Origin: Tannerellaceae bacterium
GTDB taxonomy: Bacteria > Bacteroidota > Bacteroidia > Bacteroidales > Tannerellaceae
Direction: 5' to 3'
Assembly: GCA_031266215.1 (NCBI GenBank)
Contig: JAISBL010000041.1
Location: forward strand, 1-51,105
Length of the DNA stretch: 51,105 nt
Shown here: piece by piece, positions 8,635-18,121 of the stretch
Layout of the letters: the number at the start of each line of letters is the position of its first letter
Numbering within the stretch: the first letter of the stretch is position 1
Translations under genes and position numbers: made by a program
The notes under the pieces: model-generated
Told to the model about the DNA's origin: nothing
What the model saw: only the letters and a program-made list of their open reading frames with translations
Database searches by the model: none

Positions 8635-9680
8635 AAATAATAATAAAAACCAGAGACAACATGAGAACAAATAATGTATTAAAACTCACCTCAGCATCTT
8701 TACTTGCCATAATGATGTCCTGCTCTTCGGGAGAGAAAAAAACAGAAGAAACAAACACAATACCGAAAGTAAAATTAGAAACCATACATATAGAAGATGT
8801 AGATCAGCTCAGCGAATTCACGGCGACGGTTCTCGCCGGGGTATCAAACAAGATAGCCCCGCAGGCTCCTGTCCGCATACAGAAACTGCATGTAGAAGTG
8901 GGCGATCATGTAGCAGCCGGCCAACTGCTGGCAACGATGGATGCTACCAGTCTGAAACAAACGAAAATACAAATAGATAACCAGGAAACGGAGTTCAACA
9001 GGATAGACGAACTGTACAAGGTGGGAGGTGTATCCAAATCGGTCTGGGATGCTCAGAAAACAGCCCTGGAAGTGGCAAAAGAGACTTATCGCAATTTGCG
9101 GGAAAACAATCAGCTGTTAAGTCCAATATCCGGCATTGTAACCGCGCGTAACTATGACAGTGGCGACATGTACAGCGGCGCTTTGCCGGTATACGTGGTA
9201 GAGCAAATCCGCCCTGTCAAACTGATGGTCAACGTCTCCGAGAGCTATTTTACCAGGGTAAAGAAAGGAATGGATGTAAGCATCAAACTGGATGTATATG
9301 GCGACGAAGTTTTCGAGGGCAGGGTAAACCTGATTTATCCTACCATTGATCCGGAAAGCCGTACCTTCCCTGTTGAGCTCAGGATAGCGAATAGCGACGA
9401 ACGGGTACGTCCCGGTATGTTTGCACGGGTTATAATGAATTTCGGCGCCTTACAGCATATCGTGGCTTCAGACCTCTCTATCGTAAAGCAGACCGGTTCG
9501 GGAGACCGTTATATATATGTATATAAGAGCAACGGTACGGTATCGTATCAAAAGGTGGAGTTAGGCCGTCGACTGGGAGACAGGTATGAAATCCTTTCCG
9601 GAGTAGAAGATGGCGACCGCATAGTCATTTCGGGCCAGAGCCGGTTGACAAACGGAGAAGAAGTTGAGGTTGTAAATTAA
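8631..9680 (+). CDS. RND efflux adaptor (membrane fusion protein)
   Basis: 349 residues from the overlapping ATG at 8631; an alternative ATG at 8661 gives a cleaner lipoprotein signal (MRTNNVLKLTSASLLAIMMSC, lipobox MMSC). The mature protein has the HlyD/AcrA plan: a lipoyl-like half (QKLHVEVGDHVAAGQLLATM), an alpha hairpin, the second lipoyl half (LLSPISGIVTARNYDSGDM), a beta-barrel (RVNLIYPTIDPESRTFPVEL) and a membrane-proximal domain ending EDGDRIVISGQSRLTNGEEV. It links the inner-membrane pump to TolC in the periplasm. The order TolC-adaptor-pump is common in Bacteroidetes. Confidence 0.93.
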   Translation: MKIIIKTRDNMRTNNVLKLTSASLLAIMMSCSSGEKKTEETNTIPKVKLETIHIEDVDQLSEFTATVLAGVSNKIAPQAPVRIQKLHVEVGDHVAAGQLLATMDATSLKQTKIQIDNQETEFNRIDELYKVGGVSKSVWDAQKTALEVAKETYRNLRENNQLLSPISGIVTARNYDSGDMYSGALPVYVVEQIRPVKLMVNVSESYFTRVKKGMDVSIKLDVYGDEVFEGRVNLIYPTIDPESRTFPVELRIANSDERVRPGMFARVIMNFGALQHIVASDLSIVKQTGSGDRYIYVYKSNGTVSYQKVELGRRLGDRYEILSGVEDGDRIVISGQSRLTNGEEVEVVN

Positions 9681-9695
9681 GAAAATCAGTAAAAT

Positions 9696-12600
9696 ATGAG
9701 TTTATATTCAACAGCGGTAAAAAAGCCGGTTACTACCGCCCTTATCTTTGTGGCTGTAGTTGTATTCGGTCTTTTTTCATTAACCCGGTTATCTATCGAT
9801 TTGCTTCCTAAAATCGATATGAACATGATCATGGTGATGACGGCCTATCCCGGCACAAGCGCCGCGGATATAGAAATGAATGTGTCAAAGCCATTGGAAA
9901 ATACACTTAACAGCGTTAGTAATCTGAAAAATATCACGTCACAGTCCAGGGAGAACATATCCATCATCACGCTGGAATTTGAATATGGTTCCGACACGGA
10001 CGTGGCTACCAACGACGTGCGCGATAAATTGGAGATGGTGAAATCGTACCTGCCTGATGATGCCGAAAGCCCCGTCATCTTTAAATTCGGCACGGATGAC
10101 ATACCTATCATCATGCTCTCGGTTACGGCGGAAGAAAGCTCCAACGCCCTTTATAAGATTCTTGACGACAAAGTGTCTAACCCCCTGGCCCGTATAAACG
10201 GTGTAGGTGCGGTATCCATAAGCGGGACCCCCACACGCGAGCTGCAGGTATATTGCGACCCTTACAAGCTGGAAGCTTACGGACAGACAATTGAAGGCAT
10301 CTCGACTATCATTGCCCAGGAAAACCGCAACACACCGGGCGGCGTCATAGATATTGGTTCAAACACCTATTCACTGCGCGTGCAGGGGGAATTTACCGAT
10401 GTTAATCAACTGCTGGATTTGGTAGTCGGCAGTCGCGACAACAAAACGGTTTACCTCCGCGATATAGCCTACGTGCAAGATTATGTGGAAGAACGAGCGC
10501 AGGAAACCTACAACAACGGTATACGCGGCGGTATGATTATCATCCAGAAACAGTCTGGCGCCAACTCTGTTGAGATAGCCAGCAAAGTTTATGAAAAACT
10601 TCCTGAAATACAGGAAAGCCTGCCTTCAGATGTAAAGTTGGACATTATAATGGATTCGTCGGAAAATATTTTAAACACGATAAACTCTCTGATTGAAACA
10701 GTTATAGTAACGTTTATTATCGTGATGCTGGTAGTATTGGTATTTCTCCGTCGCTGGCGCGCTACATTTATCATCGTACTTACCATACCTATCTCACTGA
10801 TAGCCTCGTTTGCCTACCTTATGGCTTCGGGTAACACGTTGAATATAATATCAATGAGTTCGCTTTCTATCGCCATTGGCATGGTGGTGGACGACGCCAT
10901 AGTGGTGCTGGAGAATATCACCAAGCATATCGAACGTGGCAGTTCGCCCAAGCAGGCAGCCATTCACGCCACCAACGAAGTAGCGCTTGCCGTTATGGCT
11001 TCCACCCTCACGATACTGGCGGTGTTCCTTCCTTTTACGATGATAACATCAGGTATTGCAGGCATCATGTTCAGGCAATTGGGCTGGATTGTAGCCATAG
11101 TGATCACTATATCTCTGGTCTCCGCTCTGACGCTGACCCCTATGCTTTGCTCTCAGATGCTACGCTTAGACCCGAAAAAAGGCAAACTCTACGCTCTCTT
11201 CTTCGCACCTTCCGAAAAGGCGCTGAACTGGCTTGATATAGCCTATTCTCGTTTTGTCAACTGGGCGGTACGTCACCGGAAAACAGTTATTTCAGGCGCA
11301 TCGCTTATTTTCATAGGGAGTTTGATATTAGTCCCAACTATAAAAACAGAATTTTTCCCAACGCAGGATAATGCACGTATCGGCATCAACATCGAGCTTC
11401 CCATCGGGACTAAACAGGATATAACCCGCGAAATTGCATCACAGATCGACAAGGAATTCCGTGAGAAATACCCGGAAATAAAGATATCCAACTACAGCGA
11501 AGGGCAGGCTAACACAGATAACACCTGGGCGCAGTTAAGTAGTAGCGGCACGCATATCATTGAATTTAATCTCAGTCTGTACAGCGTTGGCGTGCGCAAG
11601 AAGGCAAGCGGTTCAAACCGCGGACTGACGGAAATATGCGAGATGATGCGCAAAGACCTTGAAGCCTATACGGAAATCAAGCGCTTTGAAGTATTGGCCG
11701 GCGGAGGTAATATGATGGGAGGAGAAGCCGCAGTAGATGTAGAAATATATGGCTTTGATTTTTCTGAAACAGACGCCATAGCAAATGAAATAGCCGAACG
11801 TCTGAGAAATGATGAAGCCATATCTCAGGTAACCGTCAGCCGCGAAGATTATATCCCCGAATACCAGATTGATTTTGATCGCGAAAAGCTGGCTGTCAAT
11901 GGGCTGAACGTAACGACGGCCTCCATGTATATGCGTAATCGTATAAACGGATCGGTGGCTTCCCTTTACCGCGAGGATGGCGACGAGTACAACATCCGTG
12001 TGCGCTATGCTCCGCAATTCCGTCAGTCAATGGAAGATATAGAAAACATCGTAATATATAACAATGCCGGACAAGGCATTCGCATCCGCGAATTAGGACA
12101 GATTGTCGAACGTATGACGCCGCCAACTATCGAACGCAAAAACCGTGAGCGCGTAATCACCGTGTCAGCCATTGCGGCTGAAGGCTCTGCGCTGAGCGAC
12201 GTAGTGAAGGTTGTAAACACCGAAATGGACAGCATAGAAATATTGCCGGAAATTGCCTGGCAAATTTCCGGTACATACCAGGACCAGCAGGATACGTTCA
12301 GCGACCTTGGCCTGCTTATGATGCTTATTATTCTATTGGTATTCATTGTCATGGCGGCACAGTTTGAGTCGCTGGTAGACCCGTTCGTCATAATGTTTTC
12401 CATCCCGTTCGCCTTTACAGGCGTTATACTGGGTTTGTCAATCACACAAACGCCGCTGGGAGTGATGGCCATGATAGGTCTTATTATGCTGATAGGTATA
12501 GTAGTGAAAAACGGTATTGTGATGATAGACTACACAATACTATGCCGCGAGAGAGGCATGAGTATCATTACAGCCTGCGTGGCTGCCGGCAAATCACGTC

Positions 12601-12848
12601 TACGCCCGGTATTGATGACAAGTCTGAGTACTGTTCTGGGAATGCTTCCGCTGGCTATGGGCACAGGCGAAGGCGCAGAGATGTGGCGGGCGATGGGTAT
12701 GACGGTAGCATGGGGGCTTTCTGTATCCACTTTGATTACATTAATCATTGTTCCGGTTGTATATTGCGTATTTGCGGCAAACGGAGTAAAACGGAACAGG
12801 AAAAAAATCAGAAAAATGTCTATCGCTATGAACTATAATACAATTTAA
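9696..12848 (+). CDS. RND-family multidrug efflux pump (AcrB/MexF-like)
   Basis: 1050 residues, the usual length of an RND transporter. It has an N-terminal membrane segment (residues 10-30), two large periplasmic loops and two bundles of membrane helices (about 325-540 and 855-1035). The helix-4 motif GMVVDDAIVVLEN (near 396-408) supplies the acidic proton-relay pair, and a second-half GIVVKNGIVMIDY is present. This pattern and the lack of metal-site motifs favour HAE-type export of hydrophobic compounds over CzcA-type metal export; the substrate is not known. The last 15 residues (KKIRKMSIAMNYNTI) form an unusual polar tail. Confidence 0.93.
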   Translation: MSLYSTAVKKPVTTALIFVAVVVFGLFSLTRLSIDLLPKIDMNMIMVMTAYPGTSAADIEMNVSKPLENTLNSVSNLKNITSQSRENISIITLEFEYGSDTDVATNDVRDKLEMVKSYLPDDAESPVIFKFGTDDIPIIMLSVTAEESSNALYKILDDKVSNPLARINGVGAVSISGTPTRELQVYCDPYKLEAYGQTIEGISTIIAQENRNTPGGVIDIGSNTYSLRVQGEFTDVNQLLDLVVGSRDNKTVYLRDIAYVQDYVEERAQETYNNGIRGGMIIIQKQSGANSVEIASKVYEKLPEIQESLPSDVKLDIIMDSSENILNTINSLIETVIVTFIIVMLVVLVFLRRWRATFIIVLTIPISLIASFAYLMASGNTLNIISMSSLSIAIGMVVDDAIVVLENITKHIERGSSPKQAAIHATNEVALAVMASTLTILAVFLPFTMITSGIAGIMFRQLGWIVAIVITISLVSALTLTPMLCSQMLRLDPKKGKLYALFFAPSEKALNWLDIAYSRFVNWAVRHRKTVISGASLIFIGSLILVPTIKTEFFPTQDNARIGINIELPIGTKQDITREIASQIDKEFREKYPEIKISNYSEGQANTDNTWAQLSSSGTHIIEFNLSLYSVGVRKKASGSNRGLTEICEMMRKDLEAYTEIKRFEVLAGGGNMMGGEAAVDVEIYGFDFSETDAIANEIAERLRNDEAISQVTVSREDYIPEYQIDFDREKLAVNGLNVTTASMYMRNRINGSVASLYREDGDEYNIRVRYAPQFRQSMEDIENIVIYNNAGQGIRIRELGQIVERMTPPTIERKNRERVITVSAIAAEGSALSDVVKVVNTEMDSIEILPEIAWQISGTYQDQQDTFSDLGLLMMLIILLVFIVMAAQFESLVDPFVIMFSIPFAFTGVILGLSITQTPLGVMAMIGLIMLIGIVVKNGIVMIDYTILCRERGMSIITACVAAGKSRLRPVLMTSLSTVLGMLPLAMGTGEGAEMWRAMGMTVAWGLSVSTLITLIIVPVVYCVFAANGVKRNRKKIRKMSIAMNYNTI

Positions 12849-12862
12849 ATAGTTATAATAAT

Positions 12863-13156
12863 ATGAAAGCTATATTTATAACATTCAACCAGGCGTATTA
12901 TGATGCAATCATTTCTATCATGGACAGAAATGAAATCAAAGGCTACACCTATTGGGAAGATGTACAGGGGCGTGGAAGCAAAACGGGAAAACCTCATTAT
13001 GGCACTCATGCATGGCCAACAAAAAATTCTGCTATCTTTACTGCCGTGGAAGATGAGAAGGTCGCGGGTTTCTTAGATTTGTTACATAAACTTGATTTAC
13101 AAACAGAAGCACAGGGGTTACGTGCGTTTGCATGGAATATTGAACAATTAATCTGA
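12863..13156 (+). CDS. PG0541-family transporter-associated P-II-like protein
   Basis: 97 residues starting MKAIFITFNQAYYDAI, with the conserved core YTYWEDVQGRGSKTGKPHYG and THAWPTKNSAIFT. This matches the small family named after Porphyromonas gingivalis PG0541, found beside RND pumps and predicted to have the ferredoxin-like fold of P-II/CutA proteins. It lies 14 bp after the pump gene and is clearly the last gene of the efflux operon. A regulatory or sensory role on the pump is inference. A hairpin follows at 13204-13228. Confidence 0.85.
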   Translation: MKAIFITFNQAYYDAIISIMDRNEIKGYTYWEDVQGRGSKTGKPHYGTHAWPTKNSAIFTAVEDEKVAGFLDLLHKLDLQTEAQGLRAFAWNIEQLI

Positions 13157-13203
13157 GTACATATAAGAGAGTATTTATAATAACTTTTAGTAACACATGA
13201 CGA

Positions 13204-13240
13204 AGAGGCTGCCGTGCTTGTAGCCTCTCGTCTTTGTTAT
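13204..13240 (+). terminator. Terminator-like hairpin of the efflux operon
   Basis: AGAGGCT (13204-13210) pairs with AGCCTCT (13222-13228), followed by a T-rich stretch. An in-frame ATG at 13214 falls inside the hairpin, which argues against its use as the start of the next gene. Confidence 0.6.
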
Positions 13241-13255
13241 TTTAACATGTGGATT

Positions 13256-13954
13256 ATGGAAATTAAAAATCATTTGAAGCTTCTTCTTCTTGAAAAGAAT
13301 GCGAGTGTCGGACAATTACTTTGCGAATATATGCAGATAAGTGATTTTCGCGCCGATATGTTTACCTCTACGGAAGATGCCTACCATGCTTTTATCAAAG
13401 AGGGATACCCAATTTGTATAATCAGTATTGAAGAATCAACTTCAGAGGAAGATTTTACTCTCGTGAAAAGGATCAGATCTGTTAACCCCGATGTCATATT
13501 AATTTTCCTCGCTACAAACCCTACAATGGAGGTTATCACACAGGCTTATGCACTGGGAGCGGATGACTTTGTGCGTAAACCATTTATCCTTGAAGAGTTG
13601 CAATTGCGTATTAACGCTATCATAAGACGTTCCCGTAATCTGGATATACAGGTGAAAACATGTTACCGGATTGGGAAGTACTCGCTGGATACAAAAAAAC
13701 AAACTTTATCTATCGGCGATACCTGTAATAAAATCACAACCAAAGAATGCGACCTGCTCATGTTCCTGTGCGAAAATATGAATAACCTTGTTTTACGTGA
13801 AGACATTTTAAAAACCGTCTGGAAAAACAACTCATATTACAACGCGCGAAGCATGGACGTATACATAACCAAACTCCGCCGGTTGCTGAAAGGCGATAAC
13901 AGGGCAGGTATAATCAACGTTCATGGGAAAGGGTACAAACTATTAGTCATATGA
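13256..13954 (+). CDS. OmpR-type response regulator with a degenerate receiver
   Basis: 232 residues from the ATG at 13256 (MEIKNHLKLLLLEKN); ATGs at 13214 and 13247 lie in or near the upstream hairpin and would add a poor extension. Residues 5-120 have the receiver fold, but the acidic pair (usually DD after the first strand) is EK, and the third-strand position that normally holds the phosphorylated Asp is Ser57 (ICIISIEES). The conserved Thr (LATNP) and Lys (VRKPF) remain. Residues of about 135-230 form a winged helix (ITTKECDLLMFLCENMNNLV, then MDVYITKLRRLLKGD and INVHGKGYKLLV). No histidine kinase is adjacent. It probably binds DNA without classical phosphorylation. Confidence 0.88.
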   Translation: MEIKNHLKLLLLEKNASVGQLLCEYMQISDFRADMFTSTEDAYHAFIKEGYPICIISIEESTSEEDFTLVKRIRSVNPDVILIFLATNPTMEVITQAYALGADDFVRKPFILEELQLRINAIIRRSRNLDIQVKTCYRIGKYSLDTKKQTLSIGDTCNKITTKECDLLMFLCENMNNLVLREDILKTVWKNNSYYNARSMDVYITKLRRLLKGDNRAGIINVHGKGYKLLVI

Positions 13955-13972
13955 TCCGGCCGGTAAAATAAT

Positions 13973-15772
13973 ATGGAAAGCGTTTACCACTTTTACCAAA
14001 ACACAATAAATGCCTGTTCAGGGCAAACCAAATATCTAAAAAAGAATATACATGTAATGGGTACCATCCGCTTATTTGTGGTAATGGGAGCCATAACGAC
14101 CACCTGGTTTCTGAGAGAATCAGACTGGAAATTGATTGCCGGATCGCTGTCTTTGTACATAATTGCCTTTGTTGTATTGATGGTATACCATACCTTACTA
14201 TCAAATAAAAAAGCATATGCCGAAACCCTGACAGAGCTATGTTCAAACGAAATAAAAGGATTAGATCACGACTTCCATTCTTTCGACGGAGCGCCTGATA
14301 AGGCCGACGGCGGGCATCCCTTCAGCGTCGATCTGGATATATTCGGAGCACACTCTCTTTTTCAATCCGTTAACCGGACTGTCACAGCGATGGGCCGCGA
14401 ACGGTTAGCGGACATGTTCATAAATCCCATGACCAGTAAAGAATCTATTCTGCAACGCCAGGAGGCTATAAAAGAACTGGCTCCGCTTTCCGGGCTGAGG
14501 CAGGACTTTTATGTAAACGGTATTCTCAAAGGCAGAGAGCCCCAGGGCGATAACCGTCTGCTGTCGTATTTGCTAAGCGACTCTGTTTTTTTTGCCGGCA
14601 ACCCTTTCTGGAAAATATCCGTCGTGATAGTTCCCCTGCTCTGGGCGGCTATCTTTGCCGGCCTTATTTTTGGACACATATCGCTTTCGCTGTCTGGCCT
14701 CTTGTTTACAATCAGCGCTTTGACAGCTTACTACCGTATCGGACGTATAAATAAACTGCACCAGGCGGTCTGCCGGTTGGAGAAGATACTTATAAGCTAC
14801 TCCGGATTGATAAAAAGTATAGAAAACAATGCATTTACTTCCGAAACACTTTCCAGTATAATCAAACAGCTAAGATGCCGGAAAGGGACAGCGTCACAGG
14901 CAATCAAAAAGCTGTCTGCCCATATAGGGGTATTAGACCAGCGGGCGACGTTTACCGCTATATTGCTGAACATATTCACTTTCCGTGAGATACGCGCATC
15001 CATTGCTATTGAACGGTGGAAAATGGAACACGGCCCTGAGACTAAAGGATGGCTCGACGCCCTGTCTCATTTCGACGCCCTGAGTTCGCTTGCCGGCTTT
15101 GCTTTTAATCACCCCGGATATGTTTATCCGGCCATTGCCGACTCGTATTTCGAAATGTCGGGCAAGGCCCTGGGGCATCCTCTGATCCACAGGGATGTAT
15201 GCGTGAAAAACGACATAGCTGTCGGGCAAAGCCCTTATTTCCTGATTATCACAGGAGCCAATATGGCCGGTAAGAGCACTTATCTGCGAACGGTCGGTAT
15301 AAACTTCCTCCTGGCGATGACCGGCGCACCGGTGTGCGCCGAGGAACTGACCGTATACCCGGCAAGTCCGGCAACCAGCCTGCGTACGTCAGACTCCCTG
15401 GCAGGCAACGAATCTTATTTCTTTGCCGAACTGAAACGTTTGAAAATGATAATCGACCGCCTCCAGAAAGGAGAACGGCTATTCATAATATTAGACGAGA
15501 TATTAAAGGGAACCAACTCCGTCGATAAACAAAAAGGCTCCTTCGCCCTTATGAAACAACTGCTTGCATGCAACGCACGCGGCATTATCGCCACGCACGA
15601 CCTGGCTCTGGGAGCTTTGGAACGCGACTTCCCCGCACATATTAAAAACTATCGCTTTGAGGCTGATATAACCGGCGACACACTTTCATTCTCCTACAAA
15701 CTCAAAGAAGGAGTTGCACAGAATATGAACGCCTGCTTCCTGATGCAGAAAATGGGAATAGTCATTCCCTGA
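13973..15772 (+). CDS. Membrane-anchored MutS-like ATPase
   Basis: 599 residues. The N-terminal part has two pairs of likely membrane segments (about residues 25-70 and 210-255), followed by a MutS lever-like helical region and a MutS_V ATPase domain. Walker A is GANMAGKST (428-436), Walker B is LFIILDEILKGTN (about 503-515), and the trans-acting H motif THDLALG follows. It lacks the mismatch-binding domain of MutS1, so it is a MutS-related protein of unknown function rather than the repair enzyme; many Bacteroidetes encode one. It starts 18 bp after the degenerate response regulator and likely shares its transcript. It ends 3 bp from the convergent apbE-type gene. Confidence 0.85.
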   Translation: MESVYHFYQNTINACSGQTKYLKKNIHVMGTIRLFVVMGAITTTWFLRESDWKLIAGSLSLYIIAFVVLMVYHTLLSNKKAYAETLTELCSNEIKGLDHDFHSFDGAPDKADGGHPFSVDLDIFGAHSLFQSVNRTVTAMGRERLADMFINPMTSKESILQRQEAIKELAPLSGLRQDFYVNGILKGREPQGDNRLLSYLLSDSVFFAGNPFWKISVVIVPLLWAAIFAGLIFGHISLSLSGLLFTISALTAYYRIGRINKLHQAVCRLEKILISYSGLIKSIENNAFTSETLSSIIKQLRCRKGTASQAIKKLSAHIGVLDQRATFTAILLNIFTFREIRASIAIERWKMEHGPETKGWLDALSHFDALSSLAGFAFNHPGYVYPAIADSYFEMSGKALGHPLIHRDVCVKNDIAVGQSPYFLIITGANMAGKSTYLRTVGINFLLAMTGAPVCAEELTVYPASPATSLRTSDSLAGNESYFFAELKRLKMIIDRLQKGERLFIILDEILKGTNSVDKQKGSFALMKQLLACNARGIIATHDLALGALERDFPAHIKNYRFEADITGDTLSFSYKLKEGVAQNMNACFLMQKMGIVIP

Positions 15773-15775
15773 TCA

Positions 15776-16837
15776 TTACCGGTTAGACAGATAACGCTGT
15801 ATGTTATCCGAGAATGATACCATCTGATTGCCGTCTGGGTCGGAGAAAATAAAGAAATAATCAATATCCGGAATGGAACGGGCCGTTTCCACGGCTTTCT
15901 CTATCCCCATGACCATGAAAGCGGTAGCGTACGCGTCGGCAGTCATGCAGTCTTTTGCCATGACGGTGGCGCTTAATATATTCCGGCCGGCCGGATAGCC
16001 GGTAGCAGGATTTATCGTATGACCATAGCGTACACCGTCTTTGATATAGAAATTGCGATAATCGCCTGATGTGGCTATGCCGCAGGGCTCGCATGTCTGC
16101 AAGGTGTCTTCAAGCGCAGCATTGGTCCCTTCAGTGTCGTCTTCCGGCGTATTTATGCCAATGCGCCAGCATTCCCCGTTCTGATTGACGCCGCGCATGG
16201 TCACTTCGCCGCCTATATCAACCATGTAGTTTGTAACACCTTCACGTTCCAGCAGAAGGGCTACCACATCACAGGCGTATCCTTTGGCTATGGCCGAAAA
16301 ATTGAGTATCACGCGCGGGTCGTCCTTTACGACCTTCCTGCCTTCAAGGCGTATTTTATTATAGCCGACGAATGTCTTTACGCTGTCAATCATGTAAGGC
16401 GTTACGCTATCTGCCCGGCTGAAGCCGAATCCCCATAAATTAATGAACGGCGCTACCGTAGCGTCGAAAGCTCCGCCGGAGACGGCTGACACTTCCTGCG
16501 CTTTATTAAATACTTCCATAAACCACTCGTCTGCTTCCACCGCCTCATTATTGTTTACCTTCGAAATGATGGAATTAGGGTTAAATGGGTTCAGCGAAAG
16601 ATTAAACGCCTGCAGTTCTGCGTCAATCTTTCCGGTCAGTAGCCGGGGGGCCTGGTACTTAATGCGGTACAGGGTATGAAAAACCGACCCGCTTTCTTCG
16701 TAATATTCCAACTTATCCGCACAACCGTACAGTACTGATACAAGACAGAAACCGGAAATGAGACGGAATATTTTTTTCAGGTAAAAACCACCTTCACATG
16801 CCTTCAGATGGCATAAAAAAACTCTTAAATCATTCAT
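15776..16837 (-). CDS. apbE: FAD:protein FMN transferase (ApbE family) lipoprotein
   Basis: 353 residues. After an unusually long n-region the signal ends in a lipobox (VLYGC near residue 39), so it is an outer-face inner-membrane or envelope lipoprotein. ApbE motifs occur in order: DATVAPFINLWGFG, NFSAIAKGYACDVVA, DIGGEVTMRG, GIATSGDYRNFY, HTINPATGYP and DCMTADAYATAFMVMG, whose acidic and Thr residues bind Mg and FAD. The enzyme flavinylates Thr residues in substrates such as NqrB/NqrC and RnfG. No such substrate gene is in the window. It is convergent with, and 3 bp from, the MutS-like gene. Confidence 0.93.
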   Translation of the reverse strand: MNDLRVFLCHLKACEGGFYLKKIFRLISGFCLVSVLYGCADKLEYYEESGSVFHTLYRIKYQAPRLLTGKIDAELQAFNLSLNPFNPNSIISKVNNNEAVEADEWFMEVFNKAQEVSAVSGGAFDATVAPFINLWGFGFSRADSVTPYMIDSVKTFVGYNKIRLEGRKVVKDDPRVILNFSAIAKGYACDVVALLLEREGVTNYMVDIGGEVTMRGVNQNGECWRIGINTPEDDTEGTNAALEDTLQTCEPCGIATSGDYRNFYIKDGVRYGHTINPATGYPAGRNILSATVMAKDCMTADAYATAFMVMGIEKAVETARSIPDIDYFFIFSDPDGNQMVSFSDNIQRYLSNR

Positions 16838-16940
16838 ACGGCGAAGGTAGCGGTTTTTTTAGATGGAGAAAGTGAATGAACACGGCAAAATCAGAAAAAG
16901 CGACGGGGGAGCCTTCAGACCTGAGAGAGACCAGGCCTCT

Positions 16941-16955
16941 TCTTACATCTGGCTC
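16941..16955 (+). repeat. 15-bp copy of the dispersed repeat edge
   Basis: TCTTACATCTGGCTC is identical to 362-376 at the edge of the dispersed repeat copy 1. The rest of that repeat is absent here. The surrounding 16838-17023 has no gene that I can support. Confidence 0.35.
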
Positions 16956-17023
16956 CGGTTTAGGGGTTTTGACTGCTCGTTCGTTTTATAATATAAGCGC
17001 ACATATTGAAAATTCACTTTATC

Positions 17024-17959
17024 ATGGAAATATATATTCTGTTACAACGCTATATAGAAGGAGATGCTACAGTTGATGAGAAGCAGCAGGTACTCCATTG
17101 GCTGCAAGAAGACGAAAGCCATATCATGGAGTATCAGTCGATGAGAAAGCTGCACGACCTGCACAACTGGAATACGGACCACAGAAAGGAAGTTGCCGGA
17201 CCTGTACGGCAGGCGCTCCTACGTAGGAAGGTAATTACCGAAGTAATGAAAGTGGCGGCCGTATTGCTGGTTGGTATTTTATCTGCTTATATATTTCTAC
17301 GGCCGGAAGAGGCGGCTCCTTCTTTACAAACCATTTACGTTCCTCACGGACAACGGGCCGAACTTTTTCTCAGCGATGGTACCGGGATATGGCTGAACTC
17401 GGGAACCAGACTGACGTTCCCGACAATTTTCGCAAACAAAACCCGCGAGATTTCTTTAGATGGGGAGGGCTATTTTAAAGTGGCTAAGGACCAGTCCAAA
17501 CCCTTCATCGTACATGCCGGCAGATATGATGTTAATGTATTGGGTACAGAGTTTAATGTAAAATCTTATATAAAGAACAACTATTTTGAGGTCTCACTTC
17601 TGGAAGGAAGCGTAAATATAGAGTCCAAAGATCAGCCGTCACTCCGGCTGATGCCGAATGAAACCGCTTACCTGTCTGATGGCAGACTGACAAAAGGAGC
17701 AATTAACGATTTCAATTATTTCAAATGGCGCGAAGGACTGATATGCTTCGAGAAAGAGAACCTTGCCTCCCTCTTCAAAAAACTCGAACTATATTATGAC
17801 ATACAAATAGTTACCAATAATGAACAGCTTGCCGGATGGTCGTATACCGGTAAATTCAGGACAAGGGACGGCATAGAGCATGTCTTGCGTGTATTACAGT
17901 TAAGACATGATTTCCAATACACCAAAGATGAAGCTAATAACATAATAATAATCAATTGA
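17024..17959 (+). CDS. FecR-family anti-sigma factor
   Basis: 311 residues from the ATG at 17024; the frame extends to a TTG at 17006, but MEIYILLQRYIEGDATVDEK is the usual FecR opening. The cytoplasmic N-terminus should hold the sigma factor; one membrane helix spans about 75-92; the periplasmic part contains the FecR domain (PHGQRAELFLSDGTGIWLN, then VLGTEFNVKSY) and a C-terminal DUF4974 domain (CFEKENLASLFKKLELYYDI), which contacts the TonB receptor's signalling domain. It precedes susC. Its sigma partner is not upstream as usual; the only candidate in the window is the ECF gene at 25669-26214 on the other strand. Confidence 0.93.
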   Translation: MEIYILLQRYIEGDATVDEKQQVLHWLQEDESHIMEYQSMRKLHDLHNWNTDHRKEVAGPVRQALLRRKVITEVMKVAAVLLVGILSAYIFLRPEEAAPSLQTIYVPHGQRAELFLSDGTGIWLNSGTRLTFPTIFANKTREISLDGEGYFKVAKDQSKPFIVHAGRYDVNVLGTEFNVKSYIKNNYFEVSLLEGSVNIESKDQPSLRLMPNETAYLSDGRLTKGAINDFNYFKWREGLICFEKENLASLFKKLELYYDIQIVTNNEQLAGWSYTGKFRTRDGIEHVLRVLQLRHDFQYTKDEANNIIIIN

Positions 17960-18022
17960 TAAACGGATCGTATAATCTTATAATAAACGAATATGCCTAT
18001 GAAATAGCCTTGTAACAAAAAG

Positions 18023-18051
18023 AACGGAAAATGTGAGCACCACTTTCCGTT
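18023..18051 (+). other. Hairpin in the fecR-susC leader
   Basis: AACGGAAA (18023-18030) pairs with TTTCCGTT (18044-18051), an 8-bp stem in the 162-bp gap between fecR and susC. No T tract follows, so it may be a processing or stability element separating fecR from the abundant susC message rather than a terminator. Confidence 0.45.
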
Positions 18052-18121
18052 CCAAAGAACAAAAAAAATAACCGGATCTCACGATTCAATTATTACTAAC
18101 AATTTAATTCACTACAAAAGT

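Noticed and set aside
17006-17023. TTG start for fecR
   Set aside because: It adds six residues before the family-typical opening MEIYILLQRY; the ATG at 17024 is preferred.
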